A stretch of 10,261 nucleotides of DNA from the NCBI GenBank assembly GCA_946612455.1, contig CAMOER010000057.1, positions 1 through 10,261 of the forward strand, read 5' to 3'. The DNA comes from UBA3305 sp002373555. Lineage in GTDB: Bacteria > Bacillota > Clostridia > Lachnospirales > Lachnospiraceae. The notes below the pieces were generated by a model, which saw nothing but the letters and a program-made list of their open reading frames with translations, searched no databases and was not told the DNA's origin. The translations under genes and the position numbers were made by a program. Shown here piece by piece: positions 6,545 to 10,261 of this stretch (position 1 is the first letter of the stretch; each line of letters opens with the position of its first letter).

Positions 6545-7648
6545 TCAGAATACTCTTCTGACTTTCACGGCCGGGATCTTTGCAAGATCCGCTTCTTCGA
6601 TCACGTCATCCGTATCCGCGATCGCATAGCCGTATTCCCCGCGCACGGCGCAGACGATATCGTCGCCGAGCACTGCTGCTTCCGCCGGCAGTTCGCCCTT
6701 GAACATGACGGTGTATCTTGCTGCCTTTCCGGGAAGTTCCTTGGCAAGGCGGGGATAGGTGACCGCGTTCCGGACATTTCCTTTTTCAATATAATCCATC
6801 AGCTCTTCGGCTGCCATGACCGCGCAGTTCTCCTCGGACTCTTCGGTCGATGCGCCAAGGTGCGGCGTGATGACGGTGCCTTCCATGTTCAGCGTGCCGG
6901 GCGTTGCGAAATCGCAGACATAGCGGCGGACTTTGCCGGATTCGAGGGCGGCTTTCATATCCGCTTCATTGACCAGTGTATCTCTGGCGAAGTTCAGGAA
7001 GACAACGCCGTCCTTCATCTTCGCAAATGCTTCCGCATTGATCATGCCCTTCGTGGACGGCAGCACCGGTACATGGATGGTGATGAAATCACTCTTCGCA
7101 TAGATATCGTCGATATTCTTTGTCATCGGGATATCCTCGAGCTCCAGATAAGGATCATATCCGATGATGTCCATGCCGAGGGCCTCGCAGGCCTTCGCGA
7201 CCTTGTAGCCGATCGCGCCGCAGCCGATCACGCCGAGGGTCTTGCCGAAGATCTCGGTGCCGGCAAATTTCTTCTTTTCCTTCTCCGCCTTCTTGGCGAC
7301 ATCCGGATCATCCTTATTGGCCTTCGCCCACTCGATCCCGCCGACGATATCGCGGCAGGCCAGGAACATGCCGGCCAGAACGAGCTCCTTCACGGCGTTC
7401 GCATTCGCACCGGGGGTATTGAAGACCATGATGCCGGTATCCGCACAGCGCTCGAGCGGAATGTTGTTGACGCCCGCACCCGCTCTCGCGATCGCCAGCA
7501 GAGAATCCGGGAATTCGGTGTCATGAAGTGCTGCACTTCTGACCATCACGGCGGATGCGCCCGCAAGCTCTTCGGTCATTTCGTAGCCGGCGCCGAACTT
7601 CGCAGTGCCTTTTTTTGAAATCGCATTCATCAGACAGATCTTGTTCAT
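6545..7648 (-). CDS. serA: D-3-phosphoglycerate dehydrogenase-like 2-hydroxyacid dehydrogenase
   Basis: A 367-residue NAD-dependent enzyme; the likely reaction is oxidation of 3-phosphoglycerate, the first step of serine synthesis. Substrate-domain motifs AGAGVNNI (56-63) and NTPGANANAVKE (77-88), nucleotide fold GVIGCGAIG (139-147), catalytic Arg in NFARD (R222) and catalytic His in TPHLGAST (H263) are present. The usual Glu near DVFxxEP is missing: the segment reads CDFATPGTL (245-253). This appears common in a Firmicutes/Bacteroidetes subfamily. The C-terminus (about 311-367) looks like a shortened ACT domain ending RGEYGYAIADTDD..KVRRVF. The start is ATG 7646-7648 with GGGAGG (7658-7663) 9 nt upstream; the longer open frame to 7723 would run across the promoter. 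It is the first gene of the minus-strand operon. No serC is next to it, so the exact substrate is inferred. Confidence 0.88.
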   Translation of the reverse strand: MNKICLMNAISKKGTAKFGAGYEMTEELAGASAVMVRSAALHDTEFPDSLLAIARAGAGVNNIPLERCADTGIMVFNTPGANANAVKELVLAGMFLACRDIVGGIEWAKANKDDPDVAKKAEKEKKKFAGTEIFGKTLGVIGCGAIGYKVAKACEALGMDIIGYDPYLELEDIPMTKNIDDIYAKSDFITIHVPVLPSTKGMINAEAFAKMKDGVVFLNFARDTLVNEADMKAALESGKVRRYVCDFATPGTLNMEGTVITPHLGASTEESEENCAVMAAEELMDYIEKGNVRNAVTYPRLAKELPGKAARYTVMFKGELPAEAAVLGDDIVCAVRGEYGYAIADTDDVIEEADLAKIPAVKVRRVF

Positions 7649-7657
7649 ATTCCTTAT

Positions 7658-7663
7658 CCTCCC
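7658..7663 (-). promoter_or_regulatory. Ribosome-binding site deciding the serA-like start
   Basis: GGGAGG on the minus strand, 9 nt before ATG 7646-7648. It lies between the promoter and the start codon and rules out the upstream in-frame ATG codons. Confidence 0.75.
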
Positions 7664-7679
7664 GAAATAAATTACCCAT

Positions 7680-7708
7680 ATCATACTGATTTCCTCTGAT
7701 TTAGTCAA
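7680..7708 (-). promoter_or_regulatory. Sigma-A type promoter of the serA-like operon
   Basis: On the minus strand TTGACT (7703-7708) and TATGAT (7680-7685) are separated by 17 bp, each one mismatch from consensus. Transcription would start near 7673, about 25 nt before the serA-like ATG. No other equally good promoter was seen down to the MATE gene, which supports a six-gene unit ending near 2671. Confidence 0.82.
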
Positions 7709-7792
7709 TGAAAGCGCACGCATTTAAATAAAGAAAAAACTACATTCATAAAGTAATTTCTTTTTCCGTAAAATCTTTACAGGATTACCCCC

Positions 7793-7821
7793 TTTTATTT
7801 TTTATGGATTTATGCGATACT
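7793..7821 (+). promoter_or_regulatory. Probable promoter of the L,D-transpeptidase gene
   Basis: An extended -10 element TGCGATACT ends at 7821 (hexamer GATACT 7816-7821), 33 nt before the ATG at 7855. The -35 position 17 bp upstream reads TTTTAT (7793-7798), which is weak, as expected when an extended -10 is present. An alternative is TTTACA (7776-7781) with a poorer -10. It faces away from the serA-like promoter; the two share about 85 bp. Confidence 0.45.
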
Positions 7822-7854
7822 GAACGGTAAAGGAAAAACCGGGGGGACGAAAAT

Positions 7855-9762
7855 ATGGCGGGAGAAAAGAAGACAAATATGACGAACGAACAGCACTTAC
7901 CGTTCACAACGGATGACGATATTGAAATTGCGCCGGAGGAAGAAACGGAAGCAGCCGGGGAGAGGAAGGAAGCCCCTACGGCGGCTCCGGAAACTGCCGG
8001 CGGGACCGCGGAAGAGGCCGCTGAGGAAGCAGCTGAGGAGACTCCCGAAGAGGCTCCTGAAGAAGCAGTCGAGGAAGCTCCTGAAGAGACCGCCGCGAAT
8101 TCTGAAGCCGCGAAGAACGCCGCACAGGTCGTGAAGGATCCTGCATCTGCCGCAAAGGAAAACGGTCCGGATCTTGCCATGGCCGTCGCGGCCGGGATGA
8201 TCGCGCCGCCGCCTGTGAAAGCTGCGAAGAAAGCGGCCGAAGCCGCAGCAGCCGCACAGCAGGAAGCCGCAGCGCCGGCAGATGATGCAGCAGCGAAGAA
8301 AAAGAAGAAACGCCTGTACATTGCCGGCGGCATTGCGCTTGCCGCGATCGTCGGATGCAGTATCTGGGCATGGAATTTCTGGAAGACCAACAGCGCGAAG
8401 ACGACCTTCCTCGACCGCACCTATCTGTACGGCGAGGATATCTCCGGAAAGGAGCCGGCGGAGATCGCTGCCGACATCCTGAAGAAGGAGGATCAGATCA
8501 AGATCACGCTGACAGAGGAAGGCAAGACCTCCGCGGAAGGTTCCGCGAAAGACTTCGGGCTGACGCTGGATGAAGCAGCGCTGACCGAATCGATCGAATC
8601 GGCCCAGAAAGCCCAGACCGGAAGCGTTTCCGCGGTATTCGGCTCTCTGTATAAAGACTATCTGATCACCACGCAGGAAGCCTGGAAACTGGATGAGACG
8701 GTTCTGAACGAGAAAATCCGCACGCAGAATCTGGAGATCAACAGAGAGGCGAGCTTTGATGCCTACCTCGACTATGATGACGAGAAAAACTGTGCGCTGA
8801 TCGTTCCCGAGATCTACGGCAACCAGTTCAACAAGCAGGAATTCGAAGCATACATGAAGGACACGCTGCTGAAGGATTTCGGCGATGTCGTTCTGTCCGA
8901 GGATTCCAAATATACGATCGCATTTCCGGAGGATCTCTATTATAAGCCGGCGGTGACGAAGGACGATCCGGAGCTGAACAGGCTGTGCAAAGCTTACAAT
9001 GCATTTGCCGGCACGGATATCACCTACCAGTTCGGCGAAGAAGAAAAGAAAGTCACCTTCGAAGAGATCTGCAATATGTGCGAAGTGAACGGGACAAAAG
9101 CGGAGCTCAGCAAGGATGCCGTCGCAGCCTATGTCGCCGCGCTGGCCGAGCAGTACGATACCCGCGGCAAAGCCCGTACGTACACGACCCATGACGGATA
9201 CAAGACCGAATTCTCTGCTGCCCAGGTCGATTACGGTTACGAGATCAATCAGGAGGCCGAGACCGAAGAGCTCTATGCCAACATCCTGGATCATGCGGAG
9301 CTTGTCCGGAATCCGATCTACTATGAAGGCAATAAGTGGGGCAATCCGTACTACTATTCCAGAAACGGCATGGACGATCTGAACGGCACCTTCATCGAAG
9401 TCAGCCTGGCGGATCAGCACGTATGGTTCTACAAGGAAGGCAAGCTGATCGTGGACGGCGACTGCGTGACCGGCAACCTGTCCAGAAAGATGGGCACCTC
9501 CAGAGGAATGTATCCGATCGCTTTCAAGCGCTCGCCCGCAGTCCTGCGCGGCGGCACCGGAAAGGGTGCTTATGCAACGCCCGTAACCTACTGGATGCCG
9601 TTCAACGGAGGACAGGGACTGCACGATGCGACATGGCGCGGCAGATTCGGCGGAAACATTTATAAGTACAGCGGCTCGCACGGCTGCGTGAACCTGCCGA
9701 AGAGCGTAGCGAAAGAGATCTACGAGAACTGCAAGCCCGGCATGTGCGTCATTGTCTACTGA
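7855..9762 (+). CDS. Membrane-anchored L,D-transpeptidase (YkuD) with PG_binding_4-like modules
   Basis: A 635-residue protein that likely forms 3-3 cross-links in peptidoglycan or attaches proteins to it. Residues 1-152 are a low-complexity cytoplasmic tail, first Glu/Ala/Pro-rich (24-80, repeats of EEAPEE type), then Ala/Lys-rich. KKKKKR (148-153) precedes a single membrane helix (154-176), a type II signal-anchor. The outer part starts with a VanW/PG_binding_4-like entry (LYGEDISGKEPAEIAADIL, 191-209). A second such module covers about 390-495 and includes LAEQYDTRGKARTY and DYGYEI. The YkuD domain is 512-635, with H590, and H609 and catalytic C611 in SHGCVN. The ATG follows GGGGGG with about 8 nt spacing. 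All catalytic residues are present. It is divergent from the serA-like gene. This is a common cell-wall enzyme in Clostridia; the tail is longer than I would expect. Confidence 0.93.
   Translation: MAGEKKTNMTNEQHLPFTTDDDIEIAPEEETEAAGERKEAPTAAPETAGGTAEEAAEEAAEETPEEAPEEAVEEAPEETAANSEAAKNAAQVVKDPASAAKENGPDLAMAVAAGMIAPPPVKAAKKAAEAAAAAQQEAAAPADDAAAKKKKKRLYIAGGIALAAIVGCSIWAWNFWKTNSAKTTFLDRTYLYGEDISGKEPAEIAADILKKEDQIKITLTEEGKTSAEGSAKDFGLTLDEAALTESIESAQKAQTGSVSAVFGSLYKDYLITTQEAWKLDETVLNEKIRTQNLEINREASFDAYLDYDDEKNCALIVPEIYGNQFNKQEFEAYMKDTLLKDFGDVVLSEDSKYTIAFPEDLYYKPAVTKDDPELNRLCKAYNAFAGTDITYQFGEEEKKVTFEEICNMCEVNGTKAELSKDAVAAYVAALAEQYDTRGKARTYTTHDGYKTEFSAAQVDYGYEINQEAETEELYANILDHAELVRNPIYYEGNKWGNPYYYSRNGMDDLNGTFIEVSLADQHVWFYKEGKLIVDGDCVTGNLSRKMGTSRGMYPIAFKRSPAVLRGGTGKGAYATPVTYWMPFNGGQGLHDATWRGRFGGNIYKYSGSHGCVNLPKSVAKEIYENCKPGMCVIVY
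8025..8094 (+). repeat. Degenerate GAGGAAGCTCCTGAAGA-type coding repeats
   Basis: Within the transpeptidase tail, short units encoding EEA(A/P/V)EE follow one another several times (residues 53-79). The units vary at the third codon base, so they look like old, selected protein repeats and not a recent slipped-strand expansion. The protein effect is a highly negative, probably disordered cytoplasmic stretch. Confidence 0.5.
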
Positions 9763-9770
9763 TGAAATCG

Positions 9771-9793
9771 GGACAGGGAGCCGCTCCCTGTCC
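9771..9793 (+). terminator. GC-rich perfect hairpin between the transpeptidase gene and ridA
   Basis: GGACAGGGAG (9771-9780) and CTCCCTGTCC (9784-9793) are exact inverted repeats around CCG, starting 8 bp after the transpeptidase stop. The stem is strong, but only TT is found behind it, followed by CAAAAC, so intrinsic termination may be incomplete and some transcript could continue into ridA. A repeat-family (REP-like) hairpin is the other explanation. Confidence 0.5.
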
Positions 9794-9829
9794 TTCAAAA
9801 CACACACATTCTGAAAGGAGCTTCCCACG

Positions 9830-10201
9830 ATGAACGTCATTTACACGGAAAAGGCACCGGCCGCGATCGGCCCCTACTCCCAGGCTATGCAGATCGGCAG
9901 TCTGCTCTTCACTTCCGGCCAGATCCCGATCGATCCCGCAACCGGCGAGATCCACGGAACCACGATCGCAGAGCAGGCCGAACAGGTCATGAAGAATCTC
10001 GGCGAAGTGCTTGCAGCTGCGGGCCTTACCTATACCGACACGGTCAAGACCACCTGCTTCCTGGCCGATATGGCCGATTTTGCAGCATTCAACGAAGTAT
10101 ACGGAAAATACTTCACCGGCAAGCCCGCCCGTTCCTGCGTGGCTGTAAAGACCCTGCCGAAGAACGTCCTCTGCGAAGTCGAAGTGATCGCAGGAAAATA
10201 A
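9830..10201 (+). CDS. ridA: RidA family reactive enamine/imine deaminase
   Basis: A 123-residue cytoplasmic protein, the normal length for the YjgF/YER057c/UK114 family, which works as a trimer. It hydrolyses reactive 2-aminoacrylate and related enamines/imines made by PLP enzymes such as serine/threonine dehydratases. Family sequence runs throughout: AIGPYSQA (12-19), FTSGQIPIDP (27-36), NLGEVLAAAG (56-65) and YGKYFTGKPARSCV (91-104). The active-site Arg is R101 and the Glu is E116 (CEVE), matching R105 and E120 of E. coli RidA with a 4-residue offset. The ATG follows AAAGGAG (9814-9820) with 9 nt spacing. It lies 67 nt after the transpeptidase gene behind a hairpin, and may be co-transcribed by read-through. 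No promoter of its own was clear. It has no obvious functional tie to the transpeptidase. Confidence 0.95.
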   Translation: MNVIYTEKAPAAIGPYSQAMQIGSLLFTSGQIPIDPATGEIHGTTIAEQAEQVMKNLGEVLAAAGLTYTDTVKTTCFLADMADFAAFNEVYGKYFTGKPARSCVAVKTLPKNVLCEVEVIAGK

Positions 10202-10261
10202 CCCACGGGGACAGGCACCAATGGTAGGTAGATTTCATTAAGATAGGTTTTATGATATACT
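10202..10261. other. Gene-free right edge with a GGGGACAGGCACC motif
   Basis: After the ridA stop there is no open frame of note. GGGGACAGGCACC lies at 10207-10219; similar motifs recur in many bacterial genomes near REP-like repeats, which I recall but cannot verify. The last bases (TATGATATACT, 10251-10261) could hold a -10 element for a gene to the right, but no good -35 is visible. Confidence 0.3.

Noticed and set aside
6536..7618. A 360-codon plus-strand open frame opposite the serA-like gene
   Set aside because: It is antisense to a complete dehydrogenase with cofactor and catalytic motifs and has no ribosome-binding site or domain of its own.
7731..7767. AT-rich inverted repeat (AAAGAAA with TTTCTTT) between the two divergent promoters
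   Set aside because: The arms are short and AT-only, with a large spacer; this is expected by chance in such a region.
7897..9840. A 647-codon minus-strand open frame opposite the L,D-transpeptidase gene
   Set aside because: The plus strand encodes an intact enzyme with SHGCVN. The antisense product is low in recognisable motifs and mirrors the codon bias of the real gene.
1..10261. CRISPR array, tRNA or rRNA genes
   Set aside because: No regularly spaced direct repeats, no cloverleaf with a TTCGANNC-type arm, and no rRNA-like blocks were seen on either strand.

Overview
The window looks like a chromosomal segment of an anaerobic, moderately GC-rich Bacillota (Clostridia-like or related gut Firmicutes). 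The evidence is the protein types (a MATE pump of the clostridial kind, a SerA-like dehydrogenase with the CDFxTP/PHLGAS signature, FolC beside a small His-rich protein, an YkuD L,D-transpeptidase with PG_binding_4-like modules), strong purine-rich ribosome-binding sites, and consensus sigma-A type promoters. The species cannot be named from the sequence.

Layout, left to right. (1) Positions 1-54 appear to be the right end of an IS200/IS605-type (tnpB) element: the last seven codons of a TnpB-like protein (EQEAPTS-stop), then a hairpin, then a GTGGGAGTA..TCAC-type terminus. It ends about 10 bp beyond the stop codon of the next gene. (2) Positions 64-2526, minus strand, hold a two-gene operon with its own consensus promoter: a 102-residue protein with one hydrophobic, glycine-spaced segment (DUF6110-like by memory), followed 6 nt later by a 691-residue P1B-type ATPase with an SCALK metal-site motif. 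This pair resembles the ferrosome-forming FezA/FezB pair described in Clostridioides difficile, and it is the most interesting part of the window. (3) Positions 2671-7708, minus strand, look like one six-gene transcription unit read from a consensus promoter just upstream of the serA-like gene: serA-like dehydrogenase, a two-TM hypothetical protein, a His-rich small protein, folC, a CsoR-family regulator without the copper cysteines, and a MATE exporter. Gaps are 5-39 nt. (4) Positions 7855-10201, plus strand, hold a divergently transcribed membrane-anchored L,D-transpeptidase with a long Glu/Ala-rich cytoplasmic tail, then a RidA-family deaminase. A GC-rich perfect hairpin lies between them. 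(5) The last 60 bases contain no gene I can see, only a GGGGACAGGCACC motif.

How the genes fit together: the minus-strand genes mix core metabolism (serine, folate, which are linked through one-carbon units) with possible metal handling (His-rich protein, CsoR-like regulator, Fez-like ATPase pair). A shared theme of metal homeostasis is inferred, not shown. Several starts were moved inward because a good ribosome-binding site supports a later start codon. Two very long ORFs antisense to the ATPase and to the L,D-transpeptidase are treated as frame shadows.
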